NCBI GenBank assembly: GCA_018333845.1
Contig: JAGXSK010000224.1
Coordinates: 1-9,784, forward strand
From: Clostridia bacterium
GTDB lineage: Bacteria > Bacillota > DSM-16504 > Desulfitibacterales > Desulfitibacteraceae
Length of the DNA stretch: 9,784 nucleotides
Direction: 5' to 3'
The notes under the pieces are model-generated. The model saw nothing but the letters and a program-made list of their open reading frames with translations, was not told the origin of the DNA and did not search any database. Position numbers and translations under genes: made by a program. Shown here piece after piece: positions 1 to 7,244 of the stretch (positions are counted from its first letter, which is position 1; every line of letters starts with the position of its first letter).

Positions 1-1262
1 TTACCTCTAATTTTAAACCTATAGCTGTTTGCTTCCAACTGAAGATTATCCCTAATTCTAATGGGCTTTACATATATCCCCAATTCCCTTGCACATTGTC
101 TCCTTACAGCAGAAAGCCTGTCTAATAAATCACCCTGCTGGCCTTCATCAGTAAGGGGTATTAAGTTATATCCTATCTCAATTTCTAATGTGTCAACCTG
201 CATTAAAGATAAAACATTTTCAGGCTCTTTTGTTTCTCTTGTACTCCGTTGAAGCTCCTGCTCATCTATCTCAAGCTTTTTTCTTTTTTCATCATTATGG
301 AGCAGGTAAGCGGTAAACCCTGTTGCAGCTGCCAATATTAAAAATGGTGCCCAGGGTAGACCAGGTATAATTCCCAGGATTGCCAAGATTCCTGCAGCTA
401 AAGCAATAACTTTTGGAAATGCAAACAACTGTTCACTCAAATCCTTGCCCAGGCTCTGGCCAGTAGCAGCCCTTGTTACCAAAATACCGGTAGCCGTAGA
501 TACTAATAGGGCCGGGATCTGGCTTACAAGTCCATCTCCAACTGTCAGAATGGTATACACCTGCAGTGCCTGGGTAACATCTAAACCTCTTTGCCATACC
601 CCTATAATCAATCCACCTAGAATATTAACTATAACAATTATGATACCTGCAATGGCATCCCCTTTAACAAATTTACTAGAACCATCCATGGCACCAAAGA
701 AGTCTGCCTCTTTTTGAATAATCTCTCGCCTTTCCTTTGCTTCCTGTTCTGTAATTATGCCTGCATTTAAATCAGCATCTATACTCATCTGCTTGCCTGG
801 CATGGCGTCTAATGTAAAACGTGCAGCTACCTCTGCAACCCTGCTAGCACCATTGGTAATAACTACAAACTGGATAACAGTAATAATAGCAAATACAATA
901 AATCCAACTACATAATTTCCCCCTACCACAAAACTTCCAAAAGCTTCAATAATCTGTCCTGCACTTCCTTCTCCTAAAATTAATCGGGTTGAGGAAATGT
1001 TTAAAGCTAACCTAAATAGGGTTACTACCAATAAAAGTGACGGGAAAATAGAAAACTGCAGGGGCCTGGTAATAAACATGGTAGTTAGTATTATAATTAT
1101 ACTGATAGTTAAGCTTAAGGTTAATAAAACATCTAAGACACTTGGATGTATAGGAATAACAATTATTAAAACAATAGATAAGATAAGTGTTGCGATAATA
1201 ATATCAGTATATCCAAGTGCTTTTCTTAATCTCTGGGTAAAAGCTGATTGGTTTTGCGGCAT
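1..1262 (-). CDS. flhA: Flagellar export gate protein FlhA (N-terminal 420 codons, cut by the window edge)
   Basis: FlhA is the large inner-membrane component of the flagellar type III export gate. It couples proton motive force to export and docks substrate-chaperone complexes through its cytoplasmic domain. I translated the frame by hand from ATG at 1262: it stays open for 420 codons plus 2 nt to the window edge. Residues about 20-135 and 203-320 hold the hydrophobic segments. The FHIPEP-family signature FRLALNISSTRLIL lies at 83-96, followed by LDAMPGKQMSIDADLNAG (151-168) and MDGSSKFVKGDAIAG (192-206). The stretch GIYVKPIRIRDNLQLEAN (395-412) is the start of the cytoplasmic domain. The family is usually about 680-700 residues, so roughly 40% is missing. 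The start codon directly follows the flhB TAA, with an AGGAGAG ribosome site inside the flhB end, so translation is probably coupled. Confidence 0.97.
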   Translation of the reverse strand, partial: MPQNQSAFTQRLRKALGYTDIIIATLILSIVLIIVIPIHPSVLDVLLTLSLTISIIIILTTMFITRPLQFSIFPSLLLVVTLFRLALNISSTRLILGEGSAGQIIEAFGSFVVGGNYVVGFIVFAIITVIQFVVITNGASRVAEVAARFTLDAMPGKQMSIDADLNAGIITEQEAKERREIIQKEADFFGAMDGSSKFVKGDAIAGIIIVIVNILGGLIIGVWQRGLDVTQALQVYTILTVGDGLVSQIPALLVSTATGILVTRAATGQSLGKDLSEQLFAFPKVIALAAGILAILGIIPGLPWAPFLILAAATGFTAYLLHNDEKRKKLEIDEQELQRSTRETKEPENVLSLMQVDTLEIEIGYNLIPLTDEGQQGDLLDRLSAVRRQCARELGIYVKPIRIRDNLQLEANSYRFKIRG

Positions 1263-2369
1263 TTATAATACTCTCCTCTTATTCTTTAACCTGTACACAG
1301 CAGCTAAAATTTCAGCAACAAGCTGATATAGCTCAAATGGTATCTCTTGCCCAATTTCCACTGTTTCATATAAACTCCAGGCTGCCGGTTTATTCTCTAT
1401 GACAGGTATACTATTTTCCCTGGCCAGGTCAATTATCTTTAATGCCACATACCCTGCTCCCTTGGCAAGAACAAGAGGTGCATCTGTAACACCATCCTCA
1501 TACTTAAGGGCAATGGCCAGGTGGGTAGGGTTTGTAACAACTACTGTTGCTTCTGGAACCTGGGCCATCATACGACTCATTGCCATCTTTCGCTGCTTCT
1601 CGCGAACCTTTGATTTGATAAGGGGGTCTCCTTCAGTCTGCTTATATTCTTGCTTTACTTCATGCTTGGTCATTTTAATTCTTTGTTTAAATTCCCATTT
1701 CTGATAGACAATATCAAGAATTGCTACAAAGATAAATACCAATGCTGCTACTATAGCCACCTTAAACAGTACGTTGGCAATCAAGTAGTTAATGCCCTCC
1801 ATACCCATATCAGCCATAAAAAGCATTTTATTAAAATCACTCTTTACTATTAAGAATACAGCTATGCCCACAACTATTACTTTGATAATTGCTTTAGCCA
1901 TTTCCACCAGGGCTTTTTTGGAAAAAATTCTTTTGAAGCCTTCAATTGGGTTTAAATGACTTAATTGGGGTTTTATTGCTTCTGGTGTAATTTTAAAGCC
2001 TACCTGCATCATGTTGGATGATATACCAATAATCACGGCAATAACAAATATTGGAGCAACTGTTTCAAAAAAAATATTCATAGAAAGTTTTAAAATATAG
2101 GTCAGATGTTCATGGGAAAGATCTTTTATTAGCTCCTTTGAATATATATGCACAGTAAAGCTGCTTAATTTTTCTCCATAATAGCCCCTTATCCAAAACA
2201 ATGTTAAAACTAATGCAAAGATACCTAAAGCTGCATTTAAGTCAGTACTTTTGGCTACCTGACCTTTTTTTCGAGTCTCTTGTTTTTTATGAGGTGTAGC
2301 CTCTTCTGTTTTTTCTTCTTCTGCAAATAATTGTAGGTTAATTAACTTTAATCTCTCATTATAATTCAT
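1263..2369 (-). CDS. flhB: Flagellar export switch protein FlhB
   Basis: FlhB sits in the export gate and switches secretion from rod/hook substrates to filament substrates when FliK signals that the hook is complete. The 368-residue length is typical. The N-terminus has the family motif LQLFAEEEKTEEATPHKKQE followed by RKKGQVAKS. Four hydrophobic segments follow at about 48-65, 90-120, 155-185 and 195-225. The cytoplasmic domain carries the autocleavage motif NPTH, with cleavage expected between Asn280 and Pro281. The downstream stretch with APLVLAKG and the ENKPAAWSLYETVEIGQEIP region are standard for FlhB-C. The ATG overlaps the fliR stop as ATGA, with a GGAG about 11 nt upstream. Here FliR and FlhB are separate proteins, unlike the FliR-FlhB fusion of some Clostridium species. 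Confidence 0.98.
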   Translation of the reverse strand: MNYNERLKLINLQLFAEEEKTEEATPHKKQETRKKGQVAKSTDLNAALGIFALVLTLFWIRGYYGEKLSSFTVHIYSKELIKDLSHEHLTYILKLSMNIFFETVAPIFVIAVIIGISSNMMQVGFKITPEAIKPQLSHLNPIEGFKRIFSKKALVEMAKAIIKVIVVGIAVFLIVKSDFNKMLFMADMGMEGINYLIANVLFKVAIVAALVFIFVAILDIVYQKWEFKQRIKMTKHEVKQEYKQTEGDPLIKSKVREKQRKMAMSRMMAQVPEATVVVTNPTHLAIALKYEDGVTDAPLVLAKGAGYVALKIIDLARENSIPVIENKPAAWSLYETVEIGQEIPFELYQLVAEILAAVYRLKNKRRVL

Positions 2370-3133
2370 CGTGCCATAAGCTCCATTACTGTTATTAGGT
2401 CCCTTTCCATTTGTGAAAGCAGGTAACCAACAACTGTTGCAAATAGGGGTATAACTATTGCAACAGTAAACATTCCCAGGCCAGTTTTTAATGGAAAGCC
2501 TAATATAAATACATTCAGCTGTGGTACTGTCCTGGCCACAAGTCCCAAGGCTATGTCAGCAATTATTAATACTGCAATTATTGGTGCTGCAATTTTAAAA
2601 GCAAGGGCAAACATTCCCACAAAAGTTTTTAAGACATATAATGAAACAATTGGATCTATTACAACATTGGCAATGGGAACAAGGGTATAGCTATGAGCCA
2701 GGGCTGATATTAAAACATGATGTCCATCAACACTAAGAAAAATAAGTATGGCTACCATATACTTAAATTGGCCCATAAGGGTTGTGCTAGTTTGGGTCTG
2801 AGGATCTAACACTGAAGCCATGGCAAAACCAATATGAATATCTATCAGCTCACCAGAAATTCTGACAGCTGCAAAGACCATATTGGCCAGGAAGGCTAAT
2901 GTTAATCCTACTGCAACCTCCTTTATGACCAAAAACCACCAGGCTAATAATGAAATATGCTCCATTGGCGCAAAGGGTACAAGGGGCAATAGGACAACTG
3001 AAAGGATAAAGCTAAACCCTATTTTCACCAAAACAGGAATTCCCCGTATGGAGAAAAATGGTGCTATTGTCACAAAGGCAGATGCTCTAGCAAATATTAA
3101 AAGCCATCCTTGAATAATAAGAAAATCAAACAT
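2366..3133 (-). CDS. fliR: Flagellar export gate protein FliR
   Basis: FliR is an inner-membrane subunit of the export gate and assembles with FliP and FliQ into the helical FliP5Q4R1 pore. The 255-residue protein is almost entirely hydrophobic with about six membrane-spanning segments. It starts with the typical N-terminal stretch GWLLIFARASAFVTIAPFFS (residues 9-28). The DIHIGFAMASVLDPQTQTS segment in the middle and the PQLNVFILGFPLKTGLG segment near the C-terminus are strongly conserved in the family. It starts 6 nt after the fliQ stop, and its own stop overlaps the flhB ATG by 4 nt. The ribosome site is weak (GGTGCGG), so coupling to fliQ translation is likely. Confidence 0.97.
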   Translation of the reverse strand: MFDFLIIQGWLLIFARASAFVTIAPFFSIRGIPVLVKIGFSFILSVVLLPLVPFAPMEHISLLAWWFLVIKEVAVGLTLAFLANMVFAAVRISGELIDIHIGFAMASVLDPQTQTSTTLMGQFKYMVAILIFLSVDGHHVLISALAHSYTLVPIANVVIDPIVSLYVLKTFVGMFALAFKIAAPIIAVLIIADIALGLVARTVPQLNVFILGFPLKTGLGMFTVAIVIPLFATVVGYLLSQMERDLITVMELMAR

Positions 3134-3139
3134 TATTAA

Positions 3140-3409
3140 TTACCGCACCATATTTGCCAGGTTGCCAAAGATGCTGACGGCAAAGCCAATTATGGATGCA
3201 AGCATCCAGGAGCTTGCTATAAATATAGCCAAGAATACTGCAATAATTTTCGGTACAAAGATTAGTGTCTGTTCTTGAATTTGAGTAGTTGCCATGAGTA
3301 TGCTTATGGCAAGACCCACTACCAGACCTGTACCCAAGGCCGGCATGGACAGCAGGATTGCCAGGCTTAATGCTTCCCTTGCTAAATGGATAATGAATTC
3401 TTGAGTCAT
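3140..3409 (-). CDS. fliQ: Flagellar export gate protein FliQ
   Basis: FliQ is the small two-helix subunit of the FliP/FliQ/FliR export pore. At 89 residues it matches the family length. Two hydrophobic hairpin helices lie at about 13-37 and 50-78, joined by the conserved loop MATTQIQEQTLIFVPKI (39-55). An AAGGTGGAG ribosome site lies 5 nt upstream of the ATG. It sits 13 nt after fliP and 6 nt before fliR, the canonical fliPQR order. Confidence 0.97.
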   Translation of the reverse strand: MTQEFIIHLAREALSLAILLSMPALGTGLVVGLAISILMATTQIQEQTLIFVPKIIAVFLAIFIASSWMLASIIGFAVSIFGNLANMVR

Positions 3410-3422
3410 TTATACTCCACCT

Positions 3423-4181
3423 TTACATTCCATAGCTTTGCAATAGGGATTGGACAATTAAATACCATCCATCAGTCATAACAAATAACAGTATTTTAAA
3501 AGGCAATGAGATGATAATAGGGGGTACCATAAACATACCCATGGACATTAACGTACTTGCTATTACCATATCTATAATGAGAAAGGGAACAAATATCAAA
3601 AATCCCATTTGAAATGCTGTTTTAAGCTCACTTATTACAAAAGCCGGAATTAAAACCATTATATCTATATCCTCTGTACTCTCAGGTCTATCCATATTTG
3701 AGGCGTTCACAAACAAGGCTAGATCCTTTTCTCTGGTATGCTTTAGCATAAACTCCTTTAAATGGGTTTCTGCATTTGCAAGGGCAGCCTCCTGTGAAAT
3801 TTCATTTGCTAGATAAGGTTCGAGAGCATCTACCCTTATTTGTTCAAAAACCGGAGCCATTATAAAAAAGGTTAAGAATAAAGCTAAGCCTATCAAAACC
3901 TGATTTGGTGGTGTTTGTTGTGTAGCCATTGCCATTCTAACAAAGGACAATACAACAATAATTCTAGTAAAGGAAGTCACTAAAATCATAAAAGCAGGCA
4001 CCAGGGCTAGAATTGTTAGTATAAATAATACCTTTAAGGTATCTACCACTTCAGTTGGTTCATTGGTAGGGTTAATTCTCAAGTCAATCCCTGGTAATGG
4101 TTGTGCCAAAACCTGACCTGCAAGCACCAGCAAAAATACTAAAGTAATACCTGTAAAAAGTGTAATTCTATGTAAGCTCAT
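3423..4181 (-). CDS. fliP: Flagellar export gate protein FliP
   Basis: FliP is the main subunit of the export pore. The 252-residue protein begins with a cleavable signal peptide, unusual among gate proteins but known for FliP: a basic start, a hydrophobic core at about 8-22, and a likely cleavage site after VLA at residue 26. The family signature follows, including TSFTRIIVVLSFVRMAMATQ (69-88) and QTPPNQVLIGLALFLTFF. The second conserved block, LIPAFVISELKTAFQMGFLI, leads into the C-terminal membrane helices. The ATG overlaps the fliO stop as ATGA, and a GGGAGG ribosome site lies inside the fliO 3' end. Confidence 0.98.
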   Translation of the reverse strand: MSLHRITLFTGITLVFLLVLAGQVLAQPLPGIDLRINPTNEPTEVVDTLKVLFILTILALVPAFMILVTSFTRIIVVLSFVRMAMATQQTPPNQVLIGLALFLTFFIMAPVFEQIRVDALEPYLANEISQEAALANAETHLKEFMLKHTREKDLALFVNASNMDRPESTEDIDIMVLIPAFVISELKTAFQMGFLIFVPFLIIDMVIASTLMSMGMFMVPPIIISLPFKILLFVMTDGWYLIVQSLLQSYGM

Positions 4182-4525
4182 GATTTGTCTGCCTCCCGCC
4201 GTTGTTTCAGCTTGGAAAGAACCTGTGCAAAAGTCTGAGAACCAGGGGCATTACCCTGTGGCGGCACATAGTCCGGCAGTTTATTAATCATTTGAATCTG
4301 ATTTTCGGTAACACTATACAAAAAATACTCCTCTCCAACCTTTACAATTACCAGGGAAGCTTTATTGCCTATTCCTGTCTGTTCCATGACTTGCAGATAA
4401 CCCCTGTGAAAGGAGAAGGATTTACGTGACAAAAAGAATCTAATAAAAAATAAGGCAAAGATTAAAACCAGGGGAAGAAAGATTAATATTCTTAATAATG
4501 CTTTCCAAAAGTCAAATTCTAACAC
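4178..4525 (-). CDS. fliO: Flagellar assembly protein FliO (FliO/FliZ family)
   Basis: FliO helps assemble the FliP ring of the export gate but is not part of the final pore. The 115-residue protein has one N-terminal membrane helix (about 9-32), then a small cytoplasmic domain with the family pattern of a hydrophobic strand, GNKASLVIVKVGEEYFLYSV, and a polar C-terminal tail (SKLKQRREADKS). FliO sequences diverge strongly, so the call rests on size, topology and the position directly before fliP. The start codon is GTG, supported by a strong GGAGG placed 6 nt upstream. Confidence 0.9.
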   Translation of the reverse strand: MLEFDFWKALLRILIFLPLVLIFALFFIRFFLSRKSFSFHRGYLQVMEQTGIGNKASLVIVKVGEEYFLYSVTENQIQMINKLPDYVPPQGNAPGSQTFAQVLSKLKQRREADKS

Positions 4526-4539
4526 TGTAATCCTCCAAA
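4526..4539 (-). promoter_or_regulatory. Ribosome binding site deciding the GTG start of fliO
   Basis: Reading the minus strand, GGAGG is followed by ATTACA and then GTG at 4525. This perfect Shine-Dalgarno at ideal spacing supports GTG as the fliO start, even though it is not ATG. It fills the gap between the fliN stop and fliO. Confidence 0.85.
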
Positions 4540-4896
4540 CTATGCATTTTTGTCAGTAACCAGGCTGCCAACCCTAATACCAAATACTTCATTAATGATT
4601 ACTACTTCACCCTTGGCAAAAACCTCACCATCTAATCTTATGTCAACAGGTTCACCTGCTAATTTTTCAAGGCTGATCACACTTCCTTCATTTAGACTAA
4701 GAACTTCTTTTAAAGTCATAGAAGTATTAGCAAGCTCTACTGTCATGTAAATTCTTAAATGTTTTAGTATTTCATAATCAAGTTGTGAAGTTGTCTGCCC
4801 CTTATTCTCAAAAGGTGTAAACTTTACTTTTTTTACTTCTGGAGTACCATTAAGACTTGCCAGCATTTCTCTTATTTGCTCTTCACTTAGGTTAAT
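4540..4896 (-). CDS. fliN: Flagellar motor switch protein FliN (SpoA/C-ring domain), probable ATT start
   Basis: FliN is a C-ring protein involved in export-chaperone docking and rotor switching. The C-terminal SpoA domain (about residues 42-116) shows the FliN patterns MTVELANTSMTLKEVLSL, then SVISLEKLAGEPVDI, then KGEVVIINEVFGIRVG. The first ATG, at 4866, would give 108 residues with only a weak ribosome site. The frame stays open upstream to an ATT at 4896, which lies 8 nt after AAGGGGGG. That start gives 118 residues and adds NLSEEQIREM, which resembles the LSQEEIDALL motif at the N-terminus of FliM and FliY. I therefore extend the gene to the ATT. This start is inference: a sequencing error of ATG to ATT, or use of ATG 4866, remain possible. 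The protein lacks the CheC-like middle domain of full FliY, and no fliM is next to it. Confidence 0.85.
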   Translation of the reverse strand: MNLSEEQIREMLASLNGTPEVKKVKFTPFENKGQTTSQLDYEILKHLRIYMTVELANTSMTLKEVLSLNEGSVISLEKLAGEPVDIRLDGEVFAKGEVVIINEVFGIRVGSLVTDKNA

Positions 4897-4902
4897 GAAA
4901 TT

Positions 4903-4912
4903 CGCCCCCCTT
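4903..4912 (-). promoter_or_regulatory. Ribosome binding site in front of the probable ATT start of fliN
   Basis: On the minus strand AAGGGGGG begins within the fliL stop codon and ends 8 nt before ATT at 4896-4894. No ATG, GTG or TTG lies in the fliN frame at a usable distance. The nearest ATG, at 4866, is about 38 nt downstream. Confidence 0.6.
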
Positions 4913-5381
4913 ACTGGATAATAAACTCTTCAAAATACAACCCAGTAATCTCCCCATTAGTAAGAAGCTCATTAATTGCTCCAATTAGTTCCTGCCGCAA
5001 AGCCTCAGTCTTCTCATTGCTGTCCAGGTCAGCAACCCTTTTGCTTCGCAAGATATTTATCACTGTATCTTTAATTCTATGGTTTTTTAACTCCAGTTCA
5101 TTTAGAAGCTTTCTATCAGCATATTCCAGGGTTATCTGGGTTCTTAGATACCTTCTGTGGCCAGCATCAGCAAGATTGATTACAAAGCTTTGTATTGTAA
5201 GAGTTTGAAGATTTCTCATAGGTATTGTACCATCATCACTACCATTTACCATGTTAGAAAAATAAAATCCCACAGCTCCAGAAACAATTATTAAAGGTAT
5301 TATAATAATTAACATCCACTTTAGCCATTTTTTCTTGCCTTTTACCTCTTCAGTTTGATTCTGTTTTTGCTCTGCCACCAT
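4911..5381 (-). CDS. fliL: Flagellar basal body-associated protein FliL
   Basis: FliL is a single-pass membrane protein that surrounds the stator units and supports torque, especially under load. The 156-residue sequence has a short basic cytoplasmic tail, one membrane helix at about 20-42, and an extracytoplasmic domain with the family pattern of an early strand FVINLADAGHRRYLRTQITL. It ends with the conserved type of terminus, ITGLYFEEFIIQ. The start is inside motB: the two genes overlap by 32 nt, with GAGGTGG just upstream of the ATG. A start after the overlap would remove part of the membrane helix, so the overlap is real. The position directly after motAB fits its role as stator partner. 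Confidence 0.95.
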   Translation of the reverse strand: MVAEQKQNQTEEVKGKKKWLKWMLIIIIPLIIVSGAVGFYFSNMVNGSDDGTIPMRNLQTLTIQSFVINLADAGHRRYLRTQITLEYADRKLLNELELKNHRIKDTVINILRSKRVADLDSNEKTEALRQELIGAINELLTNGEITGLYFEEFIIQ

Positions 5382-6177
5382 TTACCACCTCACTCTTAAA
5401 GGGATCTTCTGCATTAATTACAATAATTACCCGCCTGTTAAGCTGCCAATTTTCCGGGCTGTCATTTGGTACAATTGGATGATACTCTCCAAGCCCAACA
5501 ATTGCAAATCTTTCAGGTTCCAGATTTAAATCGTCAATAAAATATCTGACAACACTTAATGCCCTTGCTACTGAAAGTTCCCAGTTGCTTGGAAACTGAG
5601 GAGTATTAATGGGCCTATCATCTGTATGACCTTCAACAGAAGTCATGTAAGGCAGTTCCCTCAAAAGAGGAGCAAGTTTTTTCAGTACTTCCTTGGCATT
5701 TGGCTTCAACTCTGCCCTGGCCGAATCAAAAAGGATCCTGTCTTTAATCTCTAAAGCTATCCCTCTTTTTTCAAATCTAACTTCTACAACTTCCTGGAGA
5801 TCATGTTCTTTAATATAATTAGTTACAGTTATATACACCTCAACCAGGGGGTTCTCTTCTATAACTTCTTGTATTTCCCCCATATCCAAGCTTCCATCCT
5901 GCTCAGATTTTTCCTGTATGTCCTGAACGGTTTTGTCCTGCAAGATATTATCTTGCGTTTCAGGTTCAGGAGGTGATTCCAGGGGTTGGGGACCCATATG
6001 CAATATGCCTGCTCCCTGAAAAGATGCCACGAATTGTTGAAACTTTATTATATCTATTATTGAAAAGGAATACAAAAGTACAAAAAATACCAAAATCAGG
6101 GTTACCATATCGGCATATGTAACCATCCATGCTGGTGCACCTTCTTCGTCCTTTTTCTTCCTTGGCACACGTCTCAT
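5350..6177 (-). CDS. motB: Flagellar stator protein MotB
   Basis: MotB forms the proton-conducting stator with MotA and anchors it to peptidoglycan. The 275-residue protein has a basic start, then the signature PAWMVTYADMVTLILVFFVL (15-34). It contains Asp23, the conserved residue that carries the proton (equivalent to Asp32 in E. coli). A proline- and acid-rich linker covers about 62-110. An OmpA-like peptidoglycan-binding domain (about 145-255) contains SVEGHTDDRPINTPQFPSNW and a conserved GLGEYHPIVPNDSPENWQLN-type segment. The critical Asp being present argues for an active stator. The ATG overlaps the motA stop as ATGA. Confidence 0.98.
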   Translation of the reverse strand: MRRVPRKKKDEEGAPAWMVTYADMVTLILVFFVLLYSFSIIDIIKFQQFVASFQGAGILHMGPQPLESPPEPETQDNILQDKTVQDIQEKSEQDGSLDMGEIQEVIEENPLVEVYITVTNYIKEHDLQEVVEVRFEKRGIALEIKDRILFDSARAELKPNAKEVLKKLAPLLRELPYMTSVEGHTDDRPINTPQFPSNWELSVARALSVVRYFIDDLNLEPERFAIVGLGEYHPIVPNDSPENWQLNRRVIIVINAEDPFKSEVVNGGRAKTESN

Positions 6178-6974
6178 GAGAATACCGCCTCTTTTTCTTT
6201 AGCAGTTTCATTTTGTTTAACTGCCTGGGGTCCTACAAAGGATTTAAGCTTTTCTTCCAAAATTCTTGGATTCATTCCAGACTGAATACCAATAATGCCT
6301 TCAAGCATCAAATACCTGGCCAGGACTTCTTCTTCACTTTTTAGCTCTAACTTGCCTGCCATGGGTATAAATACCAGGTTGGCTAAAAGAGAACCATAAA
6401 AGGTAGTTAAAAGAGCCAGGGCCATGGCTGGTCCTAAAGCACTGGGGTCATTTAGTTTGGAGAGCATCTGAATAAGTCCTATAAGAGTGCCTATCATGCC
6501 AAAGGCAGGAGCATAGACACCCCAGGCCTTAAAAACCTTTTGTCCAAGTTCATGACGCTGTCTTGTGTAATCAATATCTGTCTCAAGGATATCTTTAATT
6601 AAATCTGGATCAAGGGCATCTACCATAAGTCTTATACCCTTTTGATAAAAGGGATCCTCTAGCCTTTCCACATCATCTTCTAATCCCAGCAAACCCTCTC
6701 TCCTTGCCTTTCTTGCCAAATCTGCAAAGATATCAATAATTTCCTGAAAATTGATTCCATTATTTTTAAATATATTCCTGCTTGTCTTGAGCACATTAAA
6801 AACCTGCTGTGAGTTAAAGTTAACAAGCAATGCTGCAAAGGATCCGCCAACAGTAATAAGCAGCCCAGGAATACTAATAAATAAAACCAGGCTACTACCT
6901 ATCATTATTGATATTGAAATCATAATTAATCCAGCCACTATACCGATAAGACTTAACATGTCAAACCTATTCAT
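6174..6974 (-). CDS. motA: Flagellar stator protein MotA
   Basis: MotA forms the ring of the stator unit whose cytoplasmic loop pushes on FliG in the rotor. The 266-residue sequence has four membrane helices at about 7-24, 31-52, 151-172 and 185-206. The large cytoplasmic loop contains ARKARREGLLGLED (87-100), the site of the charged residues that contact FliG (equivalents of Arg90 and Glu98 in E. coli). Pro156 in the YAPAFGMIGTLIGL segment is the conserved proline near the channel. The C-terminal stretch IQSGMNPRILEEKL is family-typical. The ATG overlaps the flbD stop as TAATG, with AGGTGGAG close upstream. It lies with motB and fliL, so the whole torque unit is made from one message. Confidence 0.98.
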   Translation of the reverse strand: MNRFDMLSLIGIVAGLIMISISIMIGSSLVLFISIPGLLITVGGSFAALLVNFNSQQVFNVLKTSRNIFKNNGINFQEIIDIFADLARKARREGLLGLEDDVERLEDPFYQKGIRLMVDALDPDLIKDILETDIDYTRQRHELGQKVFKAWGVYAPAFGMIGTLIGLIQMLSKLNDPSALGPAMALALLTTFYGSLLANLVFIPMAGKLELKSEEEVLARYLMLEGIIGIQSGMNPRILEEKLKSFVGPQAVKQNETAKEKEAVFS

Positions 6975-7186
6975 TACTCCACCTCTTTTGGAAATGTACC
7001 TGCTTGCTTTAAAACCATACCCTGATAAACTGTAGCTTTTTCTATTACCTCATCCATACTATCCAATACAATTACCTTTTTACCGCTAGTCAGGGTAATT
7101 ACTGTTTCCGGCATGTTCTCTATCTTTTCTATGAGGTTGACATTTATTACAACTGTCCTGTTATCCATTGCGGTCAGCTTTATCAC
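6974..7186 (-). CDS. flbD: FlbD/SwrD-family flagellar protein
   Basis: This small protein belongs to the FlbD family. Its Bacillus subtilis member SwrD raises motor power and is needed for swarming; the mechanism is unclear. The sequence matches the family along its length: IKLTAMDNRTVVINVNLIEK, then the core ETVITLTSGKKVIV and DSMDEVIEKA. It has no signal peptide or membrane helix. A GTG at 7195 gives 73 residues but has no room for a ribosome site. The next GTG, at 7186, has GGGG 8 nt upstream and gives the usual FlbD start (Met-Ile-Lys-Leu-Thr), 70 residues. I use 7186. It is 87 nt after flgE and is followed at once by motA, which fits a role in stator output. Confidence 0.9.
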   Translation of the reverse strand: MIKLTAMDNRTVVINVNLIEKIENMPETVITLTSGKKVIVLDSMDEVIEKATVYQGMVLKQAGTFPKEVE

Positions 7187-7194
7187 TTCAAACA

Positions 7195-7198
7195 CCCC
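7195..7198 (-). promoter_or_regulatory. Ribosome binding site deciding the GTG start of flbD
   Basis: GGGG at 7198-7195 is followed by 8 nt and then GTG at 7186. The upstream GTG at 7195 begins with the last base of the same G-run and so cannot use it. Confidence 0.6.
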
Positions 7199-7226
7199 AT
7201 TTATGTATGTGGCTGAAAGAACAGCT

Positions 7227-7244
7227 TATCCAACTGCTATCCAA
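7227..7244 (-). repeat. Direct repeat of TTGGATA, period 11 nt, inside the stem-loop
   Basis: The heptamer TTGGATA occurs twice on the mRNA strand (7244-7238 and 7233-7227). In the predicted fold both GGA triplets are unpaired: one in the internal loop, one in the 9-nt hairpin loop. Unpaired GGA triplets are the core of CsrA binding sites, but such short repeats also arise by chance. Confidence 0.5.

Noticed and set aside
997..1326. Plus-strand frame of 109 codons opposite flhA/flhB
   Set aside because: It is the antisense shadow of the flhA start and flhB end; low-complexity composition comes from the complementary membrane-helix codons.
5966..6211. 81-residue minus-strand frame across the motA-motB junction
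   Set aside because: It is an out-of-frame shadow of motA and motB, both of which are well supported there.
7183..7200. Five-codon upstream frame (ATG at 7200, TGA at 7185) ending on the flbD GTG
   Set aside because: There is no ribosome site in front of it, and a frame of this size arises easily by chance; its GGGG is better explained as the flbD ribosome site.
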